A DNA stretch of 64,000 bases from Deltaproteobacteria bacterium HGW-Deltaproteobacteria-6 (GTDB taxonomy: Bacteria; Desulfobacterota; Syntrophia; Syntrophales; Smithellaceae): positions 279,830 through 343,829 of the forward strand of contig PHAT01000003.1 in assembly GCA_002840435.1 (NCBI GenBank), given 5' to 3'. The position numbers were made by a program, and so were the translations under genes. This document shows positions 1 through 8,178 of the stretch, in pieces. The first letter of the stretch is position 1, and each line of letters starts with the position of its first letter. The notes under the pieces are model-generated. The model made no database searches. It was not told the origin of the DNA and saw only the letters and a list, made by a program, of their open reading frames with translations.

Positions 1-903
1 ATCAGCGGCAACAGCACACTGTCCATCGCCAATACCCAGGCCAGTCTGAAGGCTGGCGCGGTTTTAGGCACCAATGGCACCACCGGCACGACGTCCGGCG
101 CCAACTCCGGTGGAATGACGGTGTACAACACCGCACAAACCATTGGCGCTAACACAACCATCCAGACAGCCTTGTCGCCGACCGGTATTTTGAATGGAAA
201 AACCTACCAGAACAAAGTAAATGGCAACTTGTTCGTGGACGGCAATGTCTACATTAACGGCACGTTGGACTATGTATCCAGCAACTCGGCCAATACAACC
301 GTTGTCGGGGCGACGGGCACCAGCAACCTGAGCAGCGCGCAAGGGACCACCGCCGGCACCGCCATTGTGATGAAGGGCTCTGCCGGAACCCAGACAGTCG
401 TCGATGCCAACGGTAAGCTGTCCAATATCGTGACGGCAGGCGCCGCCCAGTCCACCGCAGCACTGACCCTCACCAACGGCGACGGCAACACCCATGGTAT
501 CGTGGTGACGGAAACTCAAACGACCATGTCGGGCGGACGAAATTCCACCTCAATGACTCTGCACGACGACGGCGCCACATTCGCGAACAGTACGAATGGC
601 CAGCCGGTGCGGGTGCATGGAGTTGATGACGGCACGGCCCCATATGACGCCGTCAATGTTCGCCAACTGAGCGCAGGCCTGGCCATGGTAGCCGGTTTGG
701 CCGCACTGCCCCAGGTGGACGCAGGCAAAAAATTCGCCATCGGCATCGGCACCGGTGGTTATATGTCAACGGTTTCCCTGGCCGGCGGCTTGAGCGCCCG
801 CATCCGGGACAACTTTCTGGTCAAAGCCGGTGCAGCCTTTGTTCCTGACTATAGCGGCAATTCACACACTGTCTGGAACGCCGGCCTCCAATATTCCTTC
901 TAG
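1..903 (+). CDS. Trimeric autotransporter adhesin (YadA-like), C-terminal part
   Basis: The reading frame is open from the first base, so the gene starts upstream and only the last 300 codons are visible. The visible part is low-complexity, rich in Gly, Thr, Ser, Asn and Ala, as in the stalks of trimeric autotransporters. The segment DAVNVRQL near residue 217 of the visible part matches the neck motif common just before the YadA membrane anchor. The last ~75 residues alternate glycine and hydrophobic residues (AIGIGTGGY, SLAGGLSARI) and end in YSF, as expected for a four-strand anchor with a C-terminal aromatic residue recognised by the BAM machinery. By family, it is a surface adhesin whose three anchors form one barrel. 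A strong terminator follows. The passenger and binding specificity lie outside the window. Confidence 0.85.
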   Translation: MSGNSTLSIANTQASLKAGAVLGTNGTTGTTSGANSGGMTVYNTAQTIGANTTIQTALSPTGILNGKTYQNKVNGNLFVDGNVYINGTLDYVSSNSANTTVVGATGTSNLSSAQGTTAGTAIVMKGSAGTQTVVDANGKLSNIVTAGAAQSTAALTLTNGDGNTHGIVVTETQTTMSGGRNSTSMTLHDDGATFANSTNGQPVRVHGVDDGTAPYDAVNVRQLSAGLAMVAGLAALPQVDAGKKFAIGIGTGGYMSTVSLAGGLSARIRDNFLVKAGAAFVPDYSGNSHTVWNAGLQYSF

Positions 904-924
904 CCCCTGATTTTTCAGCTATCA

Positions 925-968
925 ACAAAGGGCCGCTCTCCAATGGGAGCGGCCCTTTGTTATTTTTT
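925..968 (+). terminator. Rho-independent terminator after the adhesin gene
   Basis: A GC-rich inverted repeat (arms 925-940 and 945-960, loop about 4 nt) carries one mismatch and is followed by a T-rich run at 961-968. It begins 22 bases after the adhesin stop codon. Confidence 0.9.
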
Positions 969-1079
969 TCAACCCGCCGGTTAATGATCTGAGAGAGACG
1001 GCAAAATCCGGTAACCGCCAAGTACCTGCCAGAAAGGCAAGCGATAAACTGCGGGATCCGGACGTCAGGGTAAATAACG

Positions 1080-1196
1080 ATGGCTTCAGAAAATACAGAC
1101 TTTGCTATTTTGCATTTCCGCCGGGCGATTGACCTGAACCCTGATTACGAAACGACCCGCAAGGCATTAAAGATGGCGCAAGGCGGAAAGCGTTAG
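1080..1196 (+). pseudogene. TPR-repeat protein remnant
   Basis: A 38-codon frame reads as one tetratricopeptide helix pair: residues FAILHFRRAIDLNPDY followed by a short basic tail and a stop. The A-x-x-x-F/Y-x-x-A-I-x-x-N-P pattern is the TPR helix B consensus. A stop lies three codons upstream in the same frame (1071) and no other TPR units are visible, so this looks like the surviving 3' end of a larger gene. The rest of 904-1355 holds the adhesin terminator and otherwise nothing I can name. A free-standing micro-protein is possible but less likely. Confidence 0.4.
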
Positions 1197-1355
1197 GCCC
1201 TTTCCCTGCCGCAGCCGGCCTGCGATGGATATCTGCAAAACCGGTGTGGTGATAATCTGCCGCTGTGGATACGGTTCTTTGCAGTGAGATGATTATTCTA
1301 TGATATACCGGCCTGGCTTTTGGTTTTCATGATCACAAAATATCAAGGATTAAAT

Positions 1356-1787
1356 TTATTTAAACAATTTAAAAAAATACCCCCGGCCGCTTTTATGTTT
1401 TTTTAAAAATCTTAAAAGCTGTTCTTTTCCGTTGTCCTTAATATCGATAAATTCGACGCCCACCCGATAGATGGATTCCGGGATATCACTGGATATGTCG
1501 TACCAGCGGGCTTCTCCGGTTGCTTCAAACAGCTGTTCATGCTCGATGAGTTCCATGCTCATGTATAAACGGTTCTTCCGTGCAAAAGGGTGTCCTGCCA
1601 GCAAATTGATGCCGGCAATCTCGATAGACTTCGTCTCGAGACAGATGCCGCCTTTCGAAATATTCCGGCTTTTAACATGGAGTGGCGGCGGACCCTCCGG
1701 CGCTCCCAAAACCGGTACGATCCCAATGGCAACGTCCAGAGGGCATTCAAGGCGCTGAAATTTTCTTTTTTCCAAGCCATCGCTCAT
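1356..1787 (-). CDS. PilZ domain protein (predicted c-di-GMP binding)
   Basis: This 143-residue, single-domain protein shows both PilZ signature elements: RxxxR at residues 8-12 (RKFQR) and the N-x-S-x-x-G motif at residues 42-47 (NISKGG). Proteins of this family bind cyclic di-GMP and alter motility, polysaccharide output or transcription through a partner. The C-terminus is unusually basic (KKHKSGRGYFFKLFK). It lies 108 bp downstream of the sigma-54 response regulator on the same strand and may be its last co-transcribed gene, though no promoter or terminator in the gap settles this. Confidence 0.8.
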   Translation of the reverse strand: MSDGLEKRKFQRLECPLDVAIGIVPVLGAPEGPPPLHVKSRNISKGGICLETKSIEIAGINLLAGHPFARKNRLYMSMELIEHEQLFEATGEARWYDISSDIPESIYRVGVEFIDIKDNGKEQLLRFLKKHKSGRGYFFKLFK

Positions 1788-1895
1788 GGTCGACTCCTAT
1801 AGAAAATTCAGGAAATACAACATTAAATTACTTTGTAATTGTATCCATTTACTGGCAAGTACGTAAGGATCCTTATTATTTTTGCCATTAAATTA

Positions 1896-3278
1896 TCATT
1901 TAGTTTCATACTTTTCCAGCTTCTTGCGCAATGTTTTGCGGGTAATGCCCAGGCGTCGCGCCGCTTCGCTTTTGTTGCCGCTGCAGTCGTTAAGCGCCTC
2001 CAGGATGCTTCTTTTTTCAACCTCTTCCAGCGGCAGGTTGCCGGAAGTCCCTGCCGATCGGTCGCAGACGCCGCTTTGAACCCTGCCGTTTGGATCTCCG
2101 TCATCCGCCATCAAAAGGGTTAACTCGTCTTCGTCCAGATAGGTATTTCGCGACAGCACCACAGCCCGTTCGATGGCATTCATCAGTTCCCGGACGTTGC
2201 CCGGCCATGGATATTGCACAAGCTTTGCCAGGGCCCGCGGCGTGAAGTTTTTCACGTTTTTGGAATTCTTCTCGGCAAATACCCGCAGAAAATGCTGTGC
2301 CAGAAGCGGAATGTCTTCCTTCCGGTCCCGAAGCGACGGCACATTTAAAGCCACCACATTGAGCCGGTAGAACAAATCTTCACGAAAGCGCCCCTGCTGT
2401 ATTTCTTTTTTCAGATCTTTATTGGAGGCGGCAATCACGCGGACATCGACTTTGAGCACTTCCTGCCCGCCCACGCGCGTCAGCTCCCGTTCCTGTATAA
2501 CCCGCAAAAGTTTAACCTGCATCGCGGGTGACATCTCGCTTACCTCGTCCAGAAAAATGCTGCCGCCGTCGGCCTGCAGAAACTTCCCTTCCCGTTTGCG
2601 GTCCGCGCCGGTGAACGCGCCTTTTTCATGCCCGAACAATTCCGATTCCAGCAGCGTCTCGGTAAGCGCTGCGCAGTTGATCTTCACAAAAGGCTCGTTC
2701 TTGCGGTTGCTGTTGGCATGAATGGCGTTGGCGATCACTTCCTTGCCGGTCCCCGATTCCCCGGTAATTAAAACCGTCGCCTGCGTCGGGGCCACCTGTT
2801 CCACAATTTCCAAAAGTTTAATCATGGAAGGACTCCGGCCGATCATGTTTTGCCGGTCAAATTTTTCACCCAGTCTTTCCTTGAGATATTCATTTTCTTT
2901 TTTCAGCAAACTATGCTCGGTCGCCCGTTTCATCACGATTTGCAGTTCATCAAAATCCAGCGGCTTGGTCAGATAATCGTAAGCGCCTTTTTTCAGCGCG
3001 CTGACCGCAGTCTCCACGGACGCGTAAGCCGTCATGATAATTACCGGAATGGCGGGACTGATTTTTTTTATTTGATCCAGCGCCTCAATACCCGAAACTT
3101 TCATCATGCGGATATCCATCAGGATCAGATCAAAAGACCGTCTGCGGACTTCGTCAATGGCGACGGAGCCGTCATCCGCGCAGGCCACATGATAGCCCCA
3201 GCCGCCCAGCAGTTTTTTCAGCATGACGCGGTGGGCCGGATCGTCATCCACAATTAAAATTTCCAGTCCTTTTTTCAT
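1896..3278 (-). CDS. NtrC-family sigma-54-dependent response regulator (ZraR-like)
   Basis: The protein has 460 residues in the classic three-part order. The receiver domain (about 5-120) carries acidic DDD at 11-13 and the phospho-acceptor D55 in LILMDIRM. The central AAA+ domain (about 140-370) carries Walker A GESGTGKE, the sigma-54 contact loop GAFTGA and Walker B IFLDEV. A Fis-type helix-turn-helix sits at the C-terminus (NKSEAARRLGITRKTLRKKL). It activates transcription from -24/-12 promoters. Its start overlaps the kinase stop by 4 bp, so the two are translationally coupled. The likely target is the consensus sigma-54 promoter at 5124-5139, which drives the ZraP-like gene. The ZraR comparison rests on this architecture and neighbourhood. 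Confidence 0.93.
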   Translation of the reverse strand: MKKGLEILIVDDDPAHRVMLKKLLGGWGYHVACADDGSVAIDEVRRRSFDLILMDIRMMKVSGIEALDQIKKISPAIPVIIMTAYASVETAVSALKKGAYDYLTKPLDFDELQIVMKRATEHSLLKKENEYLKERLGEKFDRQNMIGRSPSMIKLLEIVEQVAPTQATVLITGESGTGKEVIANAIHANSNRKNEPFVKINCAALTETLLESELFGHEKGAFTGADRKREGKFLQADGGSIFLDEVSEMSPAMQVKLLRVIQERELTRVGGQEVLKVDVRVIAASNKDLKKEIQQGRFREDLFYRLNVVALNVPSLRDRKEDIPLLAQHFLRVFAEKNSKNVKNFTPRALAKLVQYPWPGNVRELMNAIERAVVLSRNTYLDEDELTLLMADDGDPNGRVQSGVCDRSAGTSGNLPLEEVEKRSILEALNDCSGNKSEAARRLGITRKTLRKKLEKYETK

Positions 3279-4975
3279 TTTTTCATCCCCTCCTTGGCCG
3301 ATAAAGGAAAGCGCAGCATGACTTTTGTGCCGACTCCCGCTTTGCTCTCCATTTGAATCAGGCCGCCGTGCGCGTCCATAATTTTTTGCACAACCGCCAG
3401 CCCAAGTCCCGTGCCCGCCGGTTTGGACGTAAAATACGGATCGTAAATCCGCGGCAGGTCCTCTTCTTTGATGCCTGAACCGGTATCGGAAACCGTCACG
3501 TCCATCAAATCTTTTTGCGCCGACAGCTCCACTGATAGTCTGCCGCCTGCCGGCATGGCCGACAAGGCATTGAGAAAGATATTGAGCAGCACCTGCTTTA
3601 CCCTGTCCGGATCAATATCCGCCTGCGGCAAGGTTTCGCCGGCTTTAATGTCAATCTCGACCGCATTCTTCCGGGCTTCAGTCTCAACCAGCCTGACCGT
3701 ATGCCGCACGAGCTCCGCCAGGTTCGCCGGTTCTCTTTTTAAGGCGAGCGGCCGGGCAAATTCAATGAGCTGACTGATGACCCGGTTCAGTCTTTCGGTT
3801 TCGGCAATCATAATGTCCGCCGTCTCTTCGTCTTCTTTATTGCCGGAAAGCCTTTGTTTGAAATAAACCGCAAAGCCTTTGATAGAACTGAGCGGATTAC
3901 GGATTTCATGCGCCACGCCCGCCGCGAGCGATCCGATGGCGTTCAAGTGCCGGCTGCGGGCGACTTCCTGCTCCAGTTGCCTGATCATTGTCACGTTGCG
4001 GGCCAGCAGGATTTTCCCCTCCTGAACATCATCGTCGGCAAAGGCCGCCGCTACAACTTCCCACATCCGGTCACCGTCTTTTTCCGATGAAAGAACGATG
4101 TCCTCTTCCATAAGGCCGGTTTGTTCATTAATTCCGCCCAGCACCCTGGAAAATGCCGCAGGCAGCAAATGCCCCGCTTCTTTTCCTAACGCGTCGGAAC
4201 AGGAAACGGTGAGAAACCCGCTTGCCTGCTCATTGCAGGCAATAATTCTGCCGGTCTTGTCCACCGCCAGAAGTCCAATGGGCATGTGTTTCACCAACGC
4301 TTCTGAAAAAACGGTCATGCGTGAGAGTGAAGAACGCGCCAGACGATACGCCTGCACCAGGAAAAGCGACACAATAGCCAGCGACCCGATCAGAATTAAA
4401 ATCAGCGCCCTCGTTACCGTCCGAACCGTATCTTCGCGCGATGCCTTTTCGATTTTCCCCATGTGAAAACCGACGAAAACAATCGCTGGACGGCGCTCTC
4501 CTTTTCCACCGTTTCCCTGCCCGGGGGAAAATCCCCGGTAAACCTCAAAAGTATCGGCCCCCTCGGGATTGGCCGTCTGCCGCCAGCGAATTTCCAGGTT
4601 CCCGGCGATCTTTTTCATATCCAGATCCAACCCGTAAGATCTTCCCAGCATGGAAGGATCGCTGTCGGCCAGAATCTGTCCCTTGCTGTCCGTCACAATC
4701 ATATAATCAATATCCGGCTGCTGCGCGGTTTCCATGAGCAATTTCTGAAGAAAAAACATATCCTCATCCCGGTCCAAACGGTCGGTAAGCCCTGCCTCAA
4801 AGGACCGGATCAGCGTCGCGCCTTTTTCGACAAAAAGCGTTACCGCCTGATTTTTTCCCTGCTGGAACTGCATGAAAATCATCAGACTCAGAATGACGGC
4901 TAAAACAGCAATCGCGCTGATCGCCACCCAGACGGAGATGTCAAAACGGAACTTTTTCTTAGCCTTATCTGCCAT
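3275..4975 (-). CDS. Membrane sensor histidine kinase (ZraS-like)
   Basis: It has an N-terminal membrane segment (about 15-40), a periplasmic sensor region of ~150 residues, a second membrane segment (LILILIGSLAIVSLFLV), a PAS domain (KHMPIGLLAVDKTGRIIACN), then the kinase core. The H-box is GVAHEIRNPLSSIKG, the N-box NIFLNALSAMP, with G motifs DTGSGI and GTGLGLAVV. It is the partner of the overlapping NtrC-type regulator. I chose ATG 4975 because GGAG lies about 10 bases upstream; the ATG at 4990 has no ribosome-binding site. With a Spy/CpxP/ZraP-like protein divergent to it, a role in sensing metal or envelope stress is inferred. The signal itself cannot be read from the sequence. Confidence 0.9.
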   Translation of the reverse strand: MADKAKKKFRFDISVWVAISAIAVLAVILSLMIFMQFQQGKNQAVTLFVEKGATLIRSFEAGLTDRLDRDEDMFFLQKLLMETAQQPDIDYMIVTDSKGQILADSDPSMLGRSYGLDLDMKKIAGNLEIRWRQTANPEGADTFEVYRGFSPGQGNGGKGERRPAIVFVGFHMGKIEKASREDTVRTVTRALILILIGSLAIVSLFLVQAYRLARSSLSRMTVFSEALVKHMPIGLLAVDKTGRIIACNEQASGFLTVSCSDALGKEAGHLLPAAFSRVLGGINEQTGLMEEDIVLSSEKDGDRMWEVVAAAFADDDVQEGKILLARNVTMIRQLEQEVARSRHLNAIGSLAAGVAHEIRNPLSSIKGFAVYFKQRLSGNKEDEETADIMIAETERLNRVISQLIEFARPLALKREPANLAELVRHTVRLVETEARKNAVEIDIKAGETLPQADIDPDRVKQVLLNIFLNALSAMPAGGRLSVELSAQKDLMDVTVSDTGSGIKEEDLPRIYDPYFTSKPAGTGLGLAVVQKIMDAHGGLIQMESKAGVGTKVMLRFPLSAKEGMKK

Positions 4976-5030
4976 GTTTTTTCGCTCCATTCATAAATTG
5001 GTTACATTCTGACCATCTGGATACATCAAA

Positions 5031-5047
5031 TGGATATATATTATCCA
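5031..5047. promoter_or_regulatory. Candidate activator site upstream of the sigma-54 promoter
   Basis: TGGATA-TATAT-TATCCA is a perfect 6-bp inverted repeat with a 5-bp spacer, centred about 86 bp upstream of the -24 element. That is a usual distance for an NtrC-family upstream activating site. A further TGGATA half-site starts at 5018. The protein that binds is inferred, not shown. Confidence 0.45.
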
Positions 5048-5123
5048 CGCAACGTGTGTAAAACGCAAACAATATTTCCTTTGCATGGCAACTATTATAT
5101 TAATTACATATACTTACATACAA

Positions 5124-5139
5124 TGGCACAGGCCTTGCT
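5124..5139 (+). promoter_or_regulatory. Sigma-54 (-24/-12) promoter
   Basis: TGGCAC-AGGCC-TTGCT matches the RpoN consensus exactly, with the invariant GG (5125-5126) and GC (5137-5138) separated by 10 bases. It points at the small ORF at 5191 and the ZraP-like gene at 5399, and faces away from the genes for the sigma-54 activator and its kinase. Confidence 0.88.
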
Positions 5140-5190
5140 CAGAACCAAGGCAAAAGAGATTCAGGAAACCGCTCCACCGGGAGATTGATT

Positions 5191-5376
5191 ATGAAAAAAA
5201 TAGCCTTGATATTGTTGAGCGTCGTCGCAGGATTGCTATTGGGTCGTTACGATTCGCTTGTTCCGAAAAAGTTGCTGCTGGATTATTTACTGGCTGCATG
5301 CATGACCTTCGGATTGAGCAAATTAACAAACAATAATGTGGGTAATTTAATAACTGTACAAGAAATATTTCAATAA
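5191..5376 (+). pseudogene. Short ORF, probable degenerate copy of the ZraP-like gene
   Basis: This ORF has 61 codons with a hydrophobic start MKKIALILLSVVAGLLLG and a ribosome site (GGGAG, 7 nt spacing). The stretch from the SD through codon ~15 aligns base for base with the start of the downstream ZraP-like gene (shared GGAGATTGATTATGAA, similar signal peptide). A further faint match, TFGLSKLT against GFEKLNLT, suggests an internally deleted tandem duplicate. It has no signal cleavage motif and no helical stress-sensor domain. It is the first ORF after the sigma-54 promoter, so it is probably still transcribed. An alternative is a genuine small membrane protein. Confidence 0.45.
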
Positions 5377-5398
5377 GACTCTGGAAAGGAGATTGATT

Positions 5399-5911
5399 AT
5401 GAAGAAGTTAACATTAACACTAATGGCCGTTGTCGTGAGCCTGCTTTTAACGTCTCAGGTTTTCGCCTGGGGACCAGGCTTTGGTCCCGGCAGAGGGAAC
5501 GGGTATTGTCGCGATGCAGGTTTCGAGAAGCTCAATTTAACTGCCGAACAGAAAGCCCGGATTGAAGCTCTGCAAGATGCCAACTACAAGGCAACAAAAT
5601 CAGTACGGGAACAGATGTTTGATAAGTCCGTTCAATTACGCAGGCTCTGGCTTGCGGCCAATCCTGATAAGGAAAAGATTACTGCCACTCAGAAAGAAGT
5701 TCGAGCATTGCGTGATGACATGCAGGATAAAGCAACAGCCATGAGATTGGAAATCCGCAAGATTCTGACGCCGGAGCAGAATGAAAAATTGGCGAATTCC
5801 CGCTGGGGCAGAGGCCCCGGATTCGGCCCCCGCGGCGGCATGAGAGGCCAGGGTGAATTTGGACCCGGCCATGGACCCGGACCCGGTTTAGGAATGGGTA
5901 TGTGTCAATAG
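5399..5911 (+). CDS. Spy/CpxP/ZraP-like periplasmic metal/stress protein
   Basis: It has 170 residues, a clear signal peptide (MKKLTLTLMAVVVSLLL...QVFA) and a mature helical core. LNLTAEQKARIEAL near residue 40 and ILTPEQNEKL near residue 125 are the two LTxxQ-type repeats of this family. The ends are rich in Gly, Pro, Phe and Arg (GPGFGPGRGNG at the start, GPGFGPRGGMRG and GPGHGPGPGLGMG at the end), as in ZraP. Family members are periplasmic chaperones, and ZraP binds zinc and dampens ZraS. ATG 5399 is preferred over the in-frame TTG 5393 because AGGAG (5387-5391) needs the 7-nt spacing. A strong terminator follows. Control by the divergent two-component system is inferred from the sigma-54 promoter. 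Confidence 0.85.
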   Translation: MKKLTLTLMAVVVSLLLTSQVFAWGPGFGPGRGNGYCRDAGFEKLNLTAEQKARIEALQDANYKATKSVREQMFDKSVQLRRLWLAANPDKEKITATQKEVRALRDDMQDKATAMRLEIRKILTPEQNEKLANSRWGRGPGFGPRGGMRGQGEFGPGHGPGPGLGMGMCQ

Positions 5912-5933
5912 CCAATGCACCATTCCTCCTTTG

Positions 5934-5962
5934 AAAGGGGAGCCCAAAGCTCCCCTTTTTTT
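5934..5962 (+). terminator. Rho-independent terminator of the ZraP-like gene
   Basis: A 10-bp perfect stem (AAAGGGGAGC at 5934-5943, GCTCCCCTTT at 5949-5958) with a 5-nt loop is followed by a T run. Confidence 0.92.
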
Positions 5963-6076
5963 AGTTAGGGGCCGTTAAGAAATAACCACCCATGCGGGTG
6001 GCAAGACTGTTACATTTCTATCCATTACGTTACGGCCCCTTATGCCGGTTATGGTATTATATGTTACAGTAATTAC
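5961..6076 (+). repeat. Dispersed ~115-bp palindromic repeat, copy A
   Basis: This intergenic element recurs in reverse orientation at 26384-26500 at roughly 85-90% identity by eye. It contains a central hairpin (CCACCC-ATGC-GGGTGG) and outer arms AGGGGCCGT and ACGGCCCCT, so the whole unit can fold on itself. No ORF is evident. It could be a MITE-like or REP-like element. Confidence 0.8.
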
Positions 6077-6226
6077 AAAACGACGGCTTAAACTCCAATC
6101 CCGCAAGCCAGTGCCGTCGATATTTTTTAGTAAATTTAATGGTCATGGTGGCAATTGTTTATTATTTTTTAATGAGTATTATAGGTATGCTGGAATATTA
6201 TAAATTGGCACAGGGAGGAGAAGAAA

Positions 6227-6931
6227 ATGGGTTTGATTAAAGCACGGGGCATCACCAAGGATTATCAGACGGAAGACGTGGTGGTTCACGCGCTTCAGGA
6301 GTTGGATTTTGAAATAGAACCCGCCTCGTTTGTTTCTTTTGTAGGACCTTCGGGAAGCGGCAAGACGACCATTCTCAATCTCATTGGCTGCCTGGATAAG
6401 CCAACGGCGGGAAACCTCTGTATTGCCGATACTCAGGTCGCAGGTCTTGGACGCAAAGAGAGTGCGGCTTTCCGGGGTAAGCATCTCGGTTTTATCTTTC
6501 AGGATTTTAATCTGATTCCCGTGCTGACGGTTTATGAAAATATCGAATATCCCCTGATCATGGTCCAAAACATTGCACAACAGGAGCGCAAAGAAAGAAT
6601 CGCCCGCCTGCTGGCTGCTGTGGATATGACAGACCAGGCTCACAAGTATCCCCATCAGATTTCCGGCGGGCAGAAACAGCGCGTGGCTGTTGCCCGCGCA
6701 CTGGTGACCAATCCCGCCCTAGTTCTTGCCGACGAACCCACGGCTAATCTGGATTCTCACACGGCCTATGCCGTCATCGGTCTGATGAAGAAAATGCGCA
6801 ATGATTTTGGAACAACCTTTATCTTCTCCACCCATGACACGAAGATTGTCGGCGAGGCGGAAGTCATCTTCCGTTTGGAAGACGGGCGTCTGACCGGAAA
6901 AGAGATCAAGGGGGGACAAAGCCATGTTTAA
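6227..6931 (+). CDS. ABC transporter ATP-binding protein (MacB/LolD family)
   Basis: This 234-residue nucleotide-binding domain has Walker [10 protein letters not shown] (near 41-49), Q-loop region [16 protein letters not shown], signature [15 protein letters not shown] and Walker [13 protein letters not shown] with the H-loop STHD. The [17 protein letters not shown] wording is typical of the LolD/MacB/FtsE subgroup, which powers mechanotransmission rather than substrate passage through the membrane. A good ribosome site (GGGAGG) precedes the ATG. The stop overlaps the permease start by 8 bp. It is the first gene of a four-gene envelope operon. Confidence 0.93.
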   Translation: MGLIKARGITKDYQTEDVVVHALQELDFEIEPASFVSFVGPSGSGKTTILNLIGCLDKPTAGNLCIADTQVAGLGRKESAAFRGKHLGFIFQDFNLIPVLTVYENIEYPLIMVQNIAQQERKERIARLLAAVDMTDQAHKYPHQISGGQKQRVAVARALVTNPALVLADEPTANLDSHTAYAVIGLMKKMRNDFGTTFIFSTHDTKIVGEAEVIFRLEDGRLTGKEIKGGQSHV

Positions 6932-8162
6932 CCTTTTTAAAATCGCTGTCCGCAATCTTATCCGCTATAAAAGACGAACTTTGCTGACGGCATCGCTGAT
7001 CACAATCGGCGTTGTTTTCGTCATTGTTTTTGTCTCCGTCACCGGCTCTTTCAAGGCCATGATGATCGGGCAGATCACCGATTCCATGCTTGGGCATCTC
7101 CAGATCCACAGCAAAGGATATGTTGCTTCTATTGATAATCTGCCCCTGAATATGAACATGAAACCACAAGCCTATTCAAAAGTGGCTGCAACGCTCAAGA
7201 CGGAACCGGCTGTGGAGTCTTTTTCACCCCGACTTAAATTCGGCGGCATGTTCAGCAACTTTGTAGAGACGACCAACATTCGCTTGAATGGTATAAATCC
7301 CGATCAGGAATTTCGCACCGTCCCTTTACTAACATCACGCATATCGCAAGGCAAAAAAACCCTCGGCCGGGGTGAAATACTGGTTCCCATACTTCTCGCC
7401 AAAGGTTTGAAGGTCAAACTGGGCGACACCATTGTCATTATCGCGACAAACTCGGATGGTTCCGTCAATGGCAAGCAGTTTAGGGTTTCCGGCATCCTGG
7501 AGAGCGCCACCGGCCCCGGCGGACGCGATGGGTATATTCACATTGAGGATGCCGCCGAAGTCCTCCGCATGCCGGAAGCGGAGGTAAGCGAAGTGGCTGT
7601 CCGTTTGAAGAATTTCAGTCTGCTGCCTAAGACGGTTAAACACCTGGAGAATAAACTGGCCGGTGAAGTCAACAAAGAAAAGAAGCCTGCTTTTGAAGTT
7701 CATGCCTGGGAAAAGCTTTCGCCTTTCTTTCATATTGCCCGCATGATCGACGTCATGACTTTCTTTATCAAGATCATGCTCATTGCCATCGTTCTCATCA
7801 GCATCATGAATGTCATGATTATGGCCGTCTATGAGCGGATCCGGGAAATCGGCACGATCGCTGCCATCGGCACCCTGCCGGGCCGAATCCGTTCCATGTT
7901 TATCATCGAGGGCTTCTGCCTCGGTATCATCGGCGCCGTTATTGGTGACCTTCTGGGGTGCGCTATTATTTTTATCATTAATCTGCTCCACATCCGCATT
8001 GACTTTGCCCAGCAGGAAGGCCTCCTTCTGCAGCCGTACGTCCAGCCATCCGACCTGGTGGTTGTATCGATCATCGTCATCGCCGTGGCTGCGGCAGCCA
8101 GTCTGCAACCCGCCATTAAGGCATCTAAAATGGAACCGATTGAGGCCTTGCGGCACGTCTAA
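6924..8162 (+). CDS. ABC transporter permease (MacB/LolC/FtsX type)
   Basis: The 412-residue protein has an N-terminal membrane helix (about 20-40), a large periplasmic domain (about 45-270) and three C-terminal helices around 280-300, 325-350 and 375-395. The helix pair contains MNVMIMAVYERIREIGTIAA, the hallmark of FtsX-domain permeases. It should form a homodimer with the overlapping ATPase and drive a periplasmic partner. LolC/E, MacB and lipid-export permeases share this fold, so the substrate class is open. The downstream LolA-like protein and barrel favour moving a lipid or lipoprotein to the outer membrane. Confidence 0.9.
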   Translation: MFNLFKIAVRNLIRYKRRTLLTASLITIGVVFVIVFVSVTGSFKAMMIGQITDSMLGHLQIHSKGYVASIDNLPLNMNMKPQAYSKVAATLKTEPAVESFSPRLKFGGMFSNFVETTNIRLNGINPDQEFRTVPLLTSRISQGKKTLGRGEILVPILLAKGLKVKLGDTIVIIATNSDGSVNGKQFRVSGILESATGPGGRDGYIHIEDAAEVLRMPEAEVSEVAVRLKNFSLLPKTVKHLENKLAGEVNKEKKPAFEVHAWEKLSPFFHIARMIDVMTFFIKIMLIAIVLISIMNVMIMAVYERIREIGTIAAIGTLPGRIRSMFIIEGFCLGIIGAVIGDLLGCAIIFIINLLHIRIDFAQQEGLLLQPYVQPSDLVVVSIIVIAVAAAASLQPAIKASKMEPIEALRHV

Positions 8163-8178
8163 TTCAAAGGAGAATATC

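Noticed and set aside
4990..5124. A -24/-12 promoter for the kinase on the minus strand
   Set aside because: The best match (around GCAACGTGTG at 5050) lacks the invariant GG, so no divergent sigma-54 promoter could be supported.
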